Assembly (NCBI RefSeq): GCF_021378075.1 | Contig: NZ_JAJUOS010000014.1 | Location: forward strand, 1 to 64,000 | Direction: 5' to 3' | Length of the DNA: 64,000 bases | Origin: Rhodobacter flavimaris | Lineage (GTDB): Bacteria > Pseudomonadota > Alphaproteobacteria > Rhodobacterales > Rhodobacteraceae | In this document: piece after piece, positions 27,570 through 36,919 of the stretch | Layout of the letters: each line of letters opens with the position of its first letter | Position numbering within the stretch: position 1 is the stretch's first letter | Made by a program: the position numbers and the translations under genes | The notes under the pieces: model-generated | The model's database searches: none | What the model was told of the DNA's origin: nothing | The model's input: only the letters and a program-made list of their open reading frames with translations

Positions 27570-28625
27570 ATGCCTTTTATCCCAATGCGCGGAACGTCTA
27601 CCCGACGGCTTGCCACACTTGCGCTCGCGCTGACCGGGGCGGGGTTCTTTCACCTACTGAGCCTGCCGCTGCCGTTTCTTTTCGGGCCGATGACCGCCTG
27701 CCTGCTTGCGGCGCTCGCGGGAATGCCGCTGAAAGGCATGGGTGCAATCTCGGTGTTGGCCCGCACGATTCTGGGAGTCGCTGTTGGGGCCTCGATCACG
27801 CCCGAGGTAGTTGTACGCATACCGCAGATGATGGGCAGCGTGGCGTTGGTGCCGGTCTACGTCGTGCTGATCGGGCTGGTGGGCGTGCCATTCTTCCGCC
27901 GCCTCGGCTACGATCCGGTAACCTCTTGGTATGCGGCCATGCCGGGCGGGTTGCAGGATATGGTGATCTTCGGCACCGAAGCTGGGGGCGATGGTCGCGC
28001 GCTGGCGTTGATTCATGCCACGCGGGTTCTGGTGATCGTGACGCTTGCGCCGATGATCCTGACCGGTCTTTACGGCGCGGGGCTGACCGGAGCCGTAGGC
28101 GCCCCGGCGCGCGATCTACCCTTGCAAGAACTGACGCTGATGGCTCTCGCTGCGGTTGCAGGCTGGAAGGGGGCGGAGCGCATCGGAATGTTCGGCGCCT
28201 CGATTCTGGGGCCGATGATCGTGACCGCCGCACTTTCGCTGACGGGGTTGATCCACACGCGCCCGCCCGCCGAGGCGATCTGGGCCGCGCAACTTTTCAT
28301 CGGACTTGGGATCGGTGTGCAGTACGTTGGCGTCACCCTGCGCGAGTTGCGCAGCTTCATCTTGTCGGGGCTGGCCTTCGTGACACTGCTTGCGGTTATG
28401 GCAGCGGCCTTCACCGAGATCGTCACACTGAGCGGCCTTGCCCATCCGATCGAGGGGTTTTTGGCCTTCGCCCCGGGAGGGCAGGCAGAAATGACCGTGC
28501 TGGCCCTGGTGGCGGGGGCGGACCTGGGCTTCGTGATCCTGCATCACCTGACGCGGATCGTGGTGGTAATCATGGGTGCGCCGGTTGCGGCCCGATTACT
28601 TAGCGTCAAGCGCCCGCAGAAGTGA
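27570..28625 (+). CDS. AbrB-family membrane protein, putative transporter
   Basis: A 351-residue protein with about ten membrane helices arranged as two AbrB duplication halves: PFLFGPMTACLLAALAGMPL near the start and GMFGASILGPMIVTAALSL later. Each half has the GP-M motif and an AMPGGLQDM or APGGQAEM box. Family members occur beside carboxylate-catabolic genes. The start has AAGGAGG. Its last 20 bases overlap the convergent dehydrogenase gene. Confidence 0.8.
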   Translation: MPFIPMRGTSTRRLATLALALTGAGFFHLLSLPLPFLFGPMTACLLAALAGMPLKGMGAISVLARTILGVAVGASITPEVVVRIPQMMGSVALVPVYVVLIGLVGVPFFRRLGYDPVTSWYAAMPGGLQDMVIFGTEAGGDGRALALIHATRVLVIVTLAPMILTGLYGAGLTGAVGAPARDLPLQELTLMALAAVAGWKGAERIGMFGASILGPMIVTAALSLTGLIHTRPPAEAIWAAQLFIGLGIGVQYVGVTLRELRSFILSGLAFVTLLAVMAAAFTEIVTLSGLAHPIEGFLAFAPGGQAEMTVLALVAGADLGFVILHHLTRIVVVIMGAPVAARLLSVKRPQK

Positions 28626-29571
28626 CCAGATTGATCGGTCGCCCGACCGCGAAGGCATTAACCTGATCAAAGACATCGGCGAATTGCAGGTCGAACTCTT
28701 CCTCGGTCACGAAGCCTATGTGGGGCGTCGCGATAACGCGCGGATGCGATAACAGCGGATCGGCCGGATCCGTCAAAGGCTCACGATCAAACACATCGAG
28801 CGCCGCGATTTCAGGCCGCCCCGCGTTAAGCGCCAACAAAAGAGCGCCGGGCGCGATGAGCCTCGCGCGCGCGGTGTTCACCAAAATCGAGCGCAGCGGC
28901 ATCTGCGCCAGATCGTCGGCGGTTACGATACCCTGCGTTTCGGGGCAAAGCCGCAGATGCAGTGTCAGGATCTCGGATCGGGCGAAGAATTCCGCGCGGC
29001 TGGCGGGCACCTCGCCCCCCGCGGCGGCGGCCCGAGCGCGCCCGGCCTCCGACCCCCACCAGATCACCCTTGCGCCAAAGGCCCAGGCATAGTCGGCAAC
29101 CAGCTGCCCGATCCGGCCGTGGCCGTAGATGCCGATCGTCTTGCCGTGCAGGCTGCGGCCTACGCCGGTTTGCCAAAGCCCTGCTTTCGCATTGGCCATC
29201 TGCCGCGGCAGGTCGCGCAGTGCCACGAGGATTAGCGCCCATGTCAATTCCGCGGCCGCGTGGTTGGGGGCCTCGGCGGGTTTGCGGCTGGCGAAGGCCA
29301 CGCCGCGCGCCGCGCAGGCCCCAACATCGACATGCGGCCACGCCCCCCGCCCCGAGATCAGCCGCAGCTTCGGCAGCTCCCCCAAGAGATCGGCGGTGAT
29401 CCGGGTGCGTTCGCGAAACAGACAGATCGCCTCGGCCTCGCGCAAGCGCTCGGCAAGCGCGGGGCCCTCGGCATGATCGGTCCAGACCGTGACGTCATGC
29501 GCGGCCAGACGTGCGAAACACGGGAGGTTCCGTAAGTTATCGGACCAGTCGTCGAGGATATGAACCCTCAC
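28606..29571 (-). CDS. D-isomer-specific 2-hydroxyacid dehydrogenase
   Basis: A 321-residue NAD-dependent dehydrogenase. The Rossmann motif is GIYGHGRIGQLVADYAW. Catalytic Arg lies in VNTARARLI, Glu in FDREPL and His in ATPHIGF. GTG at 29571 (VRVHILDDWS) is chosen because it overlaps the prpF stop and fits the family N terminus; the longer frame is not supported. The substrate is probably a hydroxy- or keto-acid of the tricarboxylate route. Confidence 0.85.
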   Translation of the reverse strand: MRVHILDDWSDNLRNLPCFARLAAHDVTVWTDHAEGPALAERLREAEAICLFRERTRITADLLGELPKLRLISGRGAWPHVDVGACAARGVAFASRKPAEAPNHAAAELTWALILVALRDLPRQMANAKAGLWQTGVGRSLHGKTIGIYGHGRIGQLVADYAWAFGARVIWWGSEAGRARAAAAGGEVPASRAEFFARSEILTLHLRLCPETQGIVTADDLAQMPLRSILVNTARARLIAPGALLLALNAGRPEIAALDVFDREPLTDPADPLLSHPRVIATPHIGFVTEEEFDLQFADVFDQVNAFAVGRPINLVTSAGA

Positions 29572-30659
29572 TTGCCGCTCCAGACTGCCTCGGGCACCAT
29601 CAGCTCGCCGCGGGCCAAAAGGCGCGCGGTGCGCAGGAGGCCCGCCGATTTCAGCGTGAAGCCCGCGGGGCCGGTCTCGTAATCCACGGTCACGTCGATC
29701 GCGCCGCCGGGATGCTCGATCAGCACCAACGCAGGGGTGCCCTCGGGCGGGTAGAACAGCCCCTCGGCGACGGTCCCGGGCGTCAGAACGCAGGACGCCA
29801 GACACTGCGCCCCGGTTACCGCCATCGTCGGATGGCAGTTCCACGGCATGAAGTAGCGCGCGCAGATCGTGCCCCCGTTGCGCGGTGGCGCCAGCAGCGC
29901 GAATTTTGGCGTGACCGATTGCGACACATCGCCCAGCCCCATCCGCCGCCCCGCCTCGCGCCGAATGGGCTCCATCCGGGCGTAGAAGTCGCGGTTCGCG
30001 TCCAGATCTTCGACGGTCTCATAGCCGCTCAGGCCGAAATCAGTGGCGCGCGCGATGGCAATCGGCATCGCCACATCCATGCAGGTCACCTCGATCCCGT
30101 CGATCATATCGCGCAACGCGCCGGTGGGCAGCAGCGCCCCGGTGGCCGAGCCCACCACATCCATGAAGTTCAGATAGATCGGCGCTGCGGTGCCCGGCAC
30201 GCCGTCGATCGCGGCCTCACCTGCGTAATCAACCTGTCCGCCCGGCGTGCGCACCACGGCCTCGACCTTGGCGCCGGTATTGACCGAGCGGATGCGAACC
30301 CGCGTCACCTCACCTTGCGGTGCGATCAGGCCCATCTCTAACGCAGCGGGACCCACTCCCGACAGGATATTGCCGCAGGTCGGCTTGAAATCGACCAGTC
30401 GATCCTCGACGCTCACCTGCGCAAAGAAATAATCGATATCGCAATCGTTGGTGTCCGAGCGCGACAGCATCGCCACTTTGGTGGTCACCGCCGCTCCGCC
30501 ACCGATACCGTCAATGTTGAGCTTGTGCCCAGAACCCACGGCCGCGACCAGCACGCGGGCCAGCGTCTCGCTGTCCTCGGGCAGATCCTCACGCCGGAAA
30601 TAGGGGCCGCGCGAAGTGCCGCCGCGAAAGAAATGAAAGGGGATTGCGGTCTGCGGCAT
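29568..30659 (-). CDS. prpF: PrpF-family isomerase (aconitate/4-oxalomesaconate type)
   Basis: A 363-residue protein of the PrpF/GalD family, which shift double bonds or cis-trans configuration in aconitate, methylaconitate or oxalomesaconate. The N-terminal FHFFRGGTSRGPYF, central FKPTCGNILSGVGP (catalytic Cys) and NCHPTMAVTGA segments are conserved. Next to tcuAB and tct genes it may convert trans-aconitate to cis-aconitate. The symbol marks the family; the exact substrate is not known. Confidence 0.82.
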   Translation of the reverse strand: MPQTAIPFHFFRGGTSRGPYFRREDLPEDSETLARVLVAAVGSGHKLNIDGIGGGAAVTTKVAMLSRSDTNDCDIDYFFAQVSVEDRLVDFKPTCGNILSGVGPAALEMGLIAPQGEVTRVRIRSVNTGAKVEAVVRTPGGQVDYAGEAAIDGVPGTAAPIYLNFMDVVGSATGALLPTGALRDMIDGIEVTCMDVAMPIAIARATDFGLSGYETVEDLDANRDFYARMEPIRREAGRRMGLGDVSQSVTPKFALLAPPRNGGTICARYFMPWNCHPTMAVTGAQCLASCVLTPGTVAEGLFYPPEGTPALVLIEHPGGAIDVTVDYETGPAGFTLKSAGLLRTARLLARGELMVPEAVWSGK

Positions 30660-30686
30660 GGTCGCCTCCTGCAGATGAATGGAGAG

Positions 30687-30709
30687 GGCCCGCGCGATCC
30701 GCGCGGGCC
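30687..30709. terminator. GC-rich hairpin between tctA and prpF
   Basis: GGCCCGCGCG, a 3-base loop and CGCGCGGGCC form a perfect 10-bp stem in the 58-base gap. There is no clear U-run, so it may act as an attenuator or mRNA-stability hairpin. Confidence 0.5.
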
Positions 30710-30717
30710 TGTGAGGC

Positions 30718-32712
30718 TCAGCGGAAGGGCCAGGGAAGCTCGACGACGTCCTGCAGAAGCCCCGTCGGGAAGTTGAGCGAGAGCGCCCATGCCAGCGTCA
30801 GGATGAAGCCCGCGCAACCGATGGTCATCAGGGCAACGGCCAGCGGGCCTGCCTTGGCACGCATCGCCAGGAACACCGGGAAGAAGACCAGCAGCGCAGC
30901 ATAGAAGCCGATCAGCGCGGTCAGCCCGACCAGTCCTGCGATCCAGGCTAGGCCACCCCAGAGGCTTCCGATGCCCTCTTGCCCGACATGATCACCGGTC
31001 AGTTCGGCGTCAAAATGGGCGTGATGGCCGGTCTTTCCGCGCATCAGTTGAGGCAACAGGATGCCGAGCATCGCAAGCCCGACCACAGAGACTGACAGCG
31101 GGAAGATCTTTCCAAGGAAGTCATGCTGGAGCGAGTCGCTCATTGCCACCAGAAGCAGCCCCGCCATCGCGGCGGCAAATACGATCTGCGGCATGTGCGC
31201 CCTGAACGACGGAACGTCCGGAGCGTCGTCTTCATTAGGCACAACATGGCCATGCTCATCGACGCGGTTGCGCAGCCCAAAGTACACCGAAGCCAGCGTC
31301 ATCAACCCGATGATGAGGACCCCGGGGCGGCCAAGGAAGGACCAGCCGTTGAACTGAAGCGCTTGATAGAAGTAGGTCTCGGCCTGCGGAGCCAGCACAT
31401 AGCCGATCAGCAGCGCCGGACGCGGCCAGCCGAAGCGTTTCATCAGCACGCCCAGCACGCCAAGCGACAGCAACGCAACCAGATCGGCAAGCGAGCGCGT
31501 CGCCTGGAAGGCCGCAAAGCAGATGAGCACGATCATAAACGGCGCGAGACGCTGGAACGGGATCTGCGTGAGCCGCGAGATCGGGATCGCAAGAGCAAGG
31601 CAGATCCCTGCCCCCATCACGTTGGCCAACGCCAGCGACCAGACGACCGAATAGGTGATGTTAAGATCCGCCCCGACCATCGACGGTCCGGGCTGAATGC
31701 CCAGCAGCACCATACCGCCTAGGAACACCGCCATCGCGCCCGAACCGGGGATGCCAAACAGCATGGTTGGCAGCAGCGCCCCGCCCTGCATCGCGTTGTT
31801 GGCGCTTTCCGGCGCGATCACGCCACGGATATCGCCCTTGCCGAATTTCGGATCCTTCTTGACGGTTTGCACCGCGTGGCCGTAGGCGATCCAATCCACC
31901 ACCGATCCACCAAGGCCCGGAATTGCGCCGATGATGCAGCCAATTCCCGCGCAACGCATCGACAGCCAGATGTTTTTCCACCAGTCGCGGAAGCCCTGAA
32001 ACCAGCCCGAACCAAGCGCGTTGCCCGAGGCAATTGCCGAATTCTTGCGCAGGAGGTCAGCGATCTCGGGAATGGCAAAAAAACCGAGGCCGACGATCAC
32101 CAGCGGGATACCGTCATACAGATACTCGAGCCCGAAGATCATGCGGAACTCGCCCGTCGCAGGCGCCCCCCCGATCGAGCCGATAACCAACCCGATGCAG
32201 CAGGCGGCCAGACCCTTGGCAAGGCTGCGCCCGGCCAGAACCGCCACCATCGACAGGCCGAAAAGTGAAAGCATGAACAGCTCGGCCGACGCGAAGGACA
32301 GAATTATCGGCCGCGCGATGACCACGAAACCGGTCAGCACCACCGCGCCGAAGATCCCCCCCGCCATCGACGAGATGAACGCAGCAGAGAGCGCGCGGGC
32401 GGCTTGCCCCTCGCGTGCCAGCGGGAAGCCGTCGAGCACCGTCGCTTGGCTCGCCGAGGATCCGGGGATCCCCATCAGCACCGATGAGAAGGTATCGGAG
32501 GTGGGAATAACCGCCACCAGACCAATCAGCATTGCCAGCGCCGTGGTCTCTTCCATCCCGTAGAGGAACGGCATCAGCAGCGATAAGCCGGCAATCCCGC
32601 CCAGGCCCGGAATGACACCGATCATCAGCCCGACCCCGACACCGACAAACATATAGGCGAGGTGTTGAAACGTTAGGAGCGCTGAGAGCGCAGTCAAAAG
32701 GGTATCGACCAC
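30718..32712 (-). CDS. tctA: Tripartite tricarboxylate transporter, TctA fused to TctB
   Basis: A 664-residue membrane protein. The first 500 residues are TctA, the large permease subunit: GVIPGLGGIAGLSLLMPF, then GAIPGLGGSVVDWIAYG and ALLIGYVLAPQAE. The last 150 residues (from about FRAHMPQIVFAAAMAGLLLV) have the four-helix pattern of the small subunit TctB, which is usually a separate gene. No other tctB is seen. The transporter is driven by ion gradient with TctC as binding protein. Confidence 0.88.
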   Translation of the reverse strand: MVDTLLTALSALLTFQHLAYMFVGVGVGLMIGVIPGLGGIAGLSLLMPFLYGMEETTALAMLIGLVAVIPTSDTFSSVLMGIPGSSASQATVLDGFPLAREGQAARALSAAFISSMAGGIFGAVVLTGFVVIARPIILSFASAELFMLSLFGLSMVAVLAGRSLAKGLAACCIGLVIGSIGGAPATGEFRMIFGLEYLYDGIPLVIVGLGFFAIPEIADLLRKNSAIASGNALGSGWFQGFRDWWKNIWLSMRCAGIGCIIGAIPGLGGSVVDWIAYGHAVQTVKKDPKFGKGDIRGVIAPESANNAMQGGALLPTMLFGIPGSGAMAVFLGGMVLLGIQPGPSMVGADLNITYSVVWSLALANVMGAGICLALAIPISRLTQIPFQRLAPFMIVLICFAAFQATRSLADLVALLSLGVLGVLMKRFGWPRPALLIGYVLAPQAETYFYQALQFNGWSFLGRPGVLIIGLMTLASVYFGLRNRVDEHGHVVPNEDDAPDVPSFRAHMPQIVFAAAMAGLLLVAMSDSLQHDFLGKIFPLSVSVVGLAMLGILLPQLMRGKTGHHAHFDAELTGDHVGQEGIGSLWGGLAWIAGLVGLTALIGFYAALLVFFPVFLAMRAKAGPLAVALMTIGCAGFILTLAWALSLNFPTGLLQDVVELPWPFR

Positions 32713-32773
32713 GGTAGGAACCTCCCGTGTTGGTCGCTGGTGCGACAGGTCTTGGTGATGTGAAGGAAGATGT

Positions 32774-32799
32774 GGCGGGCGCCGGATCAGACGCCCGCC
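32774..32799 (-). terminator. Hairpin between tctC and tctA
   Basis: GGCGGGCG, a 10-base loop and CGCCCGCC form an 8-bp stem just after the tctC stop. Such hairpins after binding-protein genes usually raise the level of the first gene relative to the membrane genes. Confidence 0.5.
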
Positions 32800-32817
32800 T
32801 AAGGTCGGGCTAGAGGA

Positions 32818-33924
32818 TCATTCCTCGCCCAGCTTAACGCCGTACTCGGAGGCGAGCATACCGGTGACCTGCGCGCGGATCTCCGGGGTGATGGTCGTGC
32901 CCTTTTCGAAGAGCGCCTGTGCCAGCGCGCCGGTCACCTGACCATAGGCGCCCAGAACCGTATCCGCGTTCGCCTGATAGTCGGGATCGGCCTTCATGTC
33001 TTCGAACGCCTTCTGGTAGGCGTCCACGATGTCGTCCGGCGTCTCGCCCGGCAGGAACACCATTTTCTGAGCCGGGAACCCCGCCGTGAAGAAGGCGAAA
33101 TAGGCATCGTACTCCGGGCCCGAGGGCGCAGCGCCGGTCAGCGTCTCATAGGCTTCGACGAACGAGGGAAGGTCGGGGAAGGTGGGATCGCGCACCACTT
33201 CGCCCGCTTCATTCAGGACGCCCCAGCTGAACAGGGGAACCGCCTGTCCGGCGTCGACCAGCGGCTGGACGCTCTTGAGATAAGCCGACGAGGTCTGGTA
33301 GTCGATATTCACCTCGCCACGCTCGAACGCCAGACGGCCGTCACCGCGTCCCTTGAAGCCGAACACGTGCTGCACGTCGAAGTCCATCAGACGGAAGCCC
33401 AGCAGCGGCACGAGGTCGAGCGAGGTCGCGCCTTGGCTGGCGTATACTAGGTTCTTGTCCTTCAGCATCGCGATGTCTTCGGGACCGTTCAGGCCCAACG
33501 AGGGCGAAGTGTAGACAACGCCACCGGTAGGGCTGGCCATCGCAATCTTCCAGTCCTTGTATTCGTAGCGCACGCGCGGATCGCCCAGCAGGTACGGAAA
33601 CTGGGTCGAGCCCGACGTGCCGAGGATCGTCAGACCGTCGGGTTTTGCACGCGCAGCAAACAGGTTCGTGCCCTTGGTCGAACCGCCACCCGGCTCGTTC
33701 ACGACGACAACCGTCGGATTGCCCGGCAGGTATTTCGATAGGAGAGGCGCATTGAACCGCGCCCAGGTATCTGAGCCACCGCCGGCCGAGAAGGGAATGA
33801 TCCACTCGATCGTTTTCCCGGAAAAGTCGGACTCGGCCGCGGCAGGGCCCGCCAGACCAAGCGTCATAGCGCCTGCTACAAGCCCGAGCGCCACACGGCG
33901 CGTGATGCTGAAGGTATTGTTCAT
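32818..33924 (-). CDS. tctC: Tricarboxylate-binding protein TctC (BugT family)
   Basis: A 368-residue periplasmic protein with a signal peptide ending GLAGPAAAES and then the family N terminus KTIEWIIPFSAGGGSDTWAR. VVVNEPGGGSTKGTNLFAA is the conserved second segment. It delivers a carboxylate to TctA-TctB. It is divergent from the tctD-tctE two-component genes, which probably control it. Confidence 0.9.
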   Translation of the reverse strand: MNNTFSITRRVALGLVAGAMTLGLAGPAAAESDFSGKTIEWIIPFSAGGGSDTWARFNAPLLSKYLPGNPTVVVVNEPGGGSTKGTNLFAARAKPDGLTILGTSGSTQFPYLLGDPRVRYEYKDWKIAMASPTGGVVYTSPSLGLNGPEDIAMLKDKNLVYASQGATSLDLVPLLGFRLMDFDVQHVFGFKGRGDGRLAFERGEVNIDYQTSSAYLKSVQPLVDAGQAVPLFSWGVLNEAGEVVRDPTFPDLPSFVEAYETLTGAAPSGPEYDAYFAFFTAGFPAQKMVFLPGETPDDIVDAYQKAFEDMKADPDYQANADTVLGAYGQVTGALAQALFEKGTTITPEIRAQVTGMLASEYGVKLGEE

Positions 33925-34077
33925 GATGTCCTCCCAAGTTTCTCATGCACGCCAGATCGCTCGCTTCAGGCGATATGACGCGTTGCCGTTCTTGATTTCT
34001 CCTCCCAAGACCGGCTTGATGGAGAACATAGACGGTCATCCTGTCCAAAACCTGTCCGGAGTCCAAAAAGGCGTCTG

Positions 34078-34743
34078 ATGCACATCATCCTTGTCGAAGA
34101 TAACTTGAACCTGGCCAAAGGTGTTCAAAATGCCTTGAAAGATCAGGGGCATGCGGTGGATCATCTGGATGATGGCCAGGCGGCCGACGTTTTCCTGAAA
34201 GGGAATACCGCGGACGTTGCCGTGATAGATGTCAACCTGCCGGGGATGTCCGGGATAGAGATCATCCGTCGGCTGCGAGGGCGCGGGGATACGACCCCGG
34301 TTCTGATTCTGACCGCCCGAGGCAAGACTTCGGAGCGTGTCGAAGGGCTGGATGCGGGTGCCGACGATTATCTGGTCAAACCCTTCGACATGGAGGAACT
34401 CGTAGCTCGCCTGCGCGCGCTGGCGCGGCGACGTCCGCAGATAGCACCCGACCACGAAACGGTTGGACAACTGGTATATGACCGGGTGCAACGCACTCTT
34501 CAGCATCATGGAAGCGTCATCGACCTGCCAAGGCGGGAACTTGCGCTATTTGAATTTCTGCTCGAACATCGCGGAAGGCTGATGGAAAAGGATCGGATCG
34601 CAGATGCCCTATACGGCACCGGCACGCCAGTCGAATCCAATGCAGTAGAGCTCCTGGTTTCGCGCTTGCGCCGTAAGATCGAAGGATGCGGAGCGACAAT
34701 TCGCACAGCACGCGGCCTCGGCTATATGCTGGACGCGGATTGA
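34078..34743 (+). CDS. tctD: Response regulator TctD
   Basis: A 221-residue OmpR/PhoB-type regulator. The receiver domain has the phosphoacceptor in VAVIDVNLPGMSG (Asp about 51) and the switch Lys in DDYLVKPFD. The C-terminal winged helix includes LPRRELALFEFLLEHRGRLM and VESNAVELLVSRLRRKI. It is divergent from tctC across a 153-base region and overlaps tctE by one base, which fits control of the tct genes by external tricarboxylate. Confidence 0.92.
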   Translation: MHIILVEDNLNLAKGVQNALKDQGHAVDHLDDGQAADVFLKGNTADVAVIDVNLPGMSGIEIIRRLRGRGDTTPVLILTARGKTSERVEGLDAGADDYLVKPFDMEELVARLRALARRRPQIAPDHETVGQLVYDRVQRTLQHHGSVIDLPRRELALFEFLLEHRGRLMEKDRIADALYGTGTPVESNAVELLVSRLRRKIEGCGATIRTARGLGYMLDAD

Positions 34744-36110
34744 TGCTGAGCCATTTATCGTTACGGGGAAGGTTGTTTCTGCTATTGATCTTGCCGCTGA
34801 TGGCCGTCGCAGCCGCGGCGTCCTACGCGCGATACCAGGCGGCCATCCAACTTTCCCGCGAGCTCTACGACAATACCTTGCTTGCTGTAGCACTAACGAT
34901 TTCGCGCGATGTTGTGATCTCCGAAGGCGATGTGCTGACTGAAAAGCTGCTTGAAGAACTGACCTCAGCCCTCGGAGATCCAGTCTACTACCGGATCACC
35001 GGCCCGAGTAACAGCTTCGTCACAGGATATTCTAATCCACCAGAGATGCCCGAAGGCTCACCCCCTTCAACCGGCGAGCCCTTCTTCTTTGACAGTATCT
35101 CCTTGGGCAAACCAGTTCGCGCAGTGGTGTTGCAGGAGTTCATAAGCGAACCTCAGTTTGGTGGCTGGGTAACGGTCGAAGTTTGGCAAACAGTGACCCA
35201 GCGCTATGCACTGTCTCGCGAACTAGTCGTCCAGTCATCCATGCTACTCGGGTCTGTGATCATGACAGCCGCTTTGATTCTGTGGTTCGGGATCCAACTG
35301 GGACTGAAACCGCTCTTGGACCTACGCGATGCGATCGGCCAGCGCTCACCCGATGACCTGCGTCCGATCCGCCGATGGGTTCCGCCAGAACTGCGCCCGC
35401 TTGTTAAGACAACGAACTCGCTGTTCGAGCGCTTGGCGCGCGCCTTCGCCCTGCGCGATGGGTTCATCTCGGATGCAGCACATCAGATGCGTAACCCTGT
35501 TGCCGCAATGCAAAGTCAGGCTGAGGCCGCAATGAGCGCCCCAGATGAGGCGGAGCTACGCGCACGCATTGCGGGCCTCGCGCAAAGTGCGCGCGATACC
35601 GGCCGACTGACCTCACAACTGCTCTCGCTCGAACGGGTAAGGGGTCGCAGCCTGAAGGAGTTTCATCGGCCGGTCGACATGCTCACGGTCGTCCGCGAAC
35701 GTGTCCGCGCCTTTGCCGAGGCGCAGTTACCACGCGATGTCGAAGTAACCTTCTCGGTCAGTGGCACGCCCCGGCCGGTCGACTGCGACACAATCCTGAT
35801 TGAGGAAATGGTCGAGAACCTGCTGGACAATGCCGCCAAATATGCCCTGCAACCAGGGGGCACCTTGGATGTGTTGGTCGCATTCGAACCGGACTTTGTC
35901 ACTCTGCAGTTCGCGGACGACGGCCCGGGCGTCCCCCTCTCGCAGCGCGAGCGAATATTCGACCGGTTCCTCAGGCTCGGCTCGGATCACTCGGGGGGGT
36001 GTGGCCTCGGCCTCGCAATTGTCAAAGATGCGGCCCTTGCTCACGATGGCGAAGCGTGCTGCGTGGGAGATGGACCGGGCGCCGTCTTTAAAGTCATCTT
36101 GCGACGCTAG
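34743..36110 (+). CDS. tctE: Sensor histidine kinase TctE
   Basis: A 455-residue membrane sensor kinase with helices near residues 9-25 and 160-185 and a periplasmic domain between them. The H box is FISDAAHQMRNPVAAM, the N box ENLLDNAAKYA, and ATP-binding glycine boxes FADDGPGVP and GGCGLGLAIVKDA follow. It should phosphorylate TctD in response to the carboxylate. Its start overlaps the tctD stop (TGATG). Confidence 0.92.
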   Translation: MLSHLSLRGRLFLLLILPLMAVAAAASYARYQAAIQLSRELYDNTLLAVALTISRDVVISEGDVLTEKLLEELTSALGDPVYYRITGPSNSFVTGYSNPPEMPEGSPPSTGEPFFFDSISLGKPVRAVVLQEFISEPQFGGWVTVEVWQTVTQRYALSRELVVQSSMLLGSVIMTAALILWFGIQLGLKPLLDLRDAIGQRSPDDLRPIRRWVPPELRPLVKTTNSLFERLARAFALRDGFISDAAHQMRNPVAAMQSQAEAAMSAPDEAELRARIAGLAQSARDTGRLTSQLLSLERVRGRSLKEFHRPVDMLTVVRERVRAFAEAQLPRDVEVTFSVSGTPRPVDCDTILIEEMVENLLDNAAKYALQPGGTLDVLVAFEPDFVTLQFADDGPGVPLSQRERIFDRFLRLGSDHSGGCGLGLAIVKDAALAHDGEACCVGDGPGAVFKVILRR

Positions 36111-36301
36111 CGGACGGCTCTTTGCTGCCACACCCAGAATAAATACAAATGCTTTCAATACTTTAGCGAATTTATTGATTTCCCTCTCACTCATGCTACG
36201 TAACCTTAACAAGGTTCGATCAAAGCGCGCTGTCGCGGCAATACTTGGTTTCGGGCGAAGCGAAAGACTGCTCCCGCTGTTAAGCATTTGCGAACATTGG
36301 T

Positions 36302-36919
36302 TTGGAGCTGCTCTGCCTACCAACTCTGGACCACCCGAGGCTGGAGTTTTCGGGCTTTGTTCACGATGACGGGCTGGTTGCGTCACCGGGAAAGTGCAAT
36401 GCGCTGGGGACAGCCTGCCCCATGCGGATGGCCAACCTGGCTGCGCTTGAGCTCGAACGGCACCTCACCTGCACCACGCATGGCCGCAAGATCATCTACA
36501 GGATCTTCATTCCAGCCGCAGAGACCAAGAACCGCGTCTCGATTACCGCGGAGATCGGGGGCATCCACGCCCAGATTATTCAGCGCTATCTCGCAACCTT
36601 TCGGCCGTTGCTTGCAAAAGATCTTGATCGTGCGCTCTTCCCCAAACCCTCGGGTGGCGCACGCGCCCCCAAGCATCTGGGAGAAGGCATCAGCAAGCTG
36701 ATCGCGCACCATACCGGCCTCAAGATGCACCCGCATCTCTTCAGGCATCTGGCGGCCAAGCTTTTCCTCGAGACCCGCCCCGGTGAGTACGAGTCGGTGC
36801 GGCGGCTGCTCAATCACCGCAAGATTGATACGACCGCCAAAATCTATAGCCCGCTCTCCAACAGGAGCGCCCAGGACACTTACCATGGGATTCTGGACAA
36901 ACAGGGAGGATACAAGTGA
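36302..36919 (+). pseudogene. Tyrosine recombinase, N-terminally truncated
   Basis: Homology starts at about 36415 with PMRMANLAALEL, which holds the first catalytic Arg. The rest of the catalytic domain is present: HLFRH (HxxR), LLNHRKID and tyrosine in AKIYSPL. The N-terminal arm and core-binding domain are absent and the residues before 36415 look unrelated. It overlaps the next recombinase gene by one base and forms a cassette with it. The stretch 36111-36414 shows no other convincing gene. Confidence 0.75.

Noticed and set aside
36111..36414. Possible missing N-terminal part of the first tyrosine recombinase
   Set aside because: Translations of all plus frames show no core-binding domain pattern, so it seems lost rather than frameshifted.
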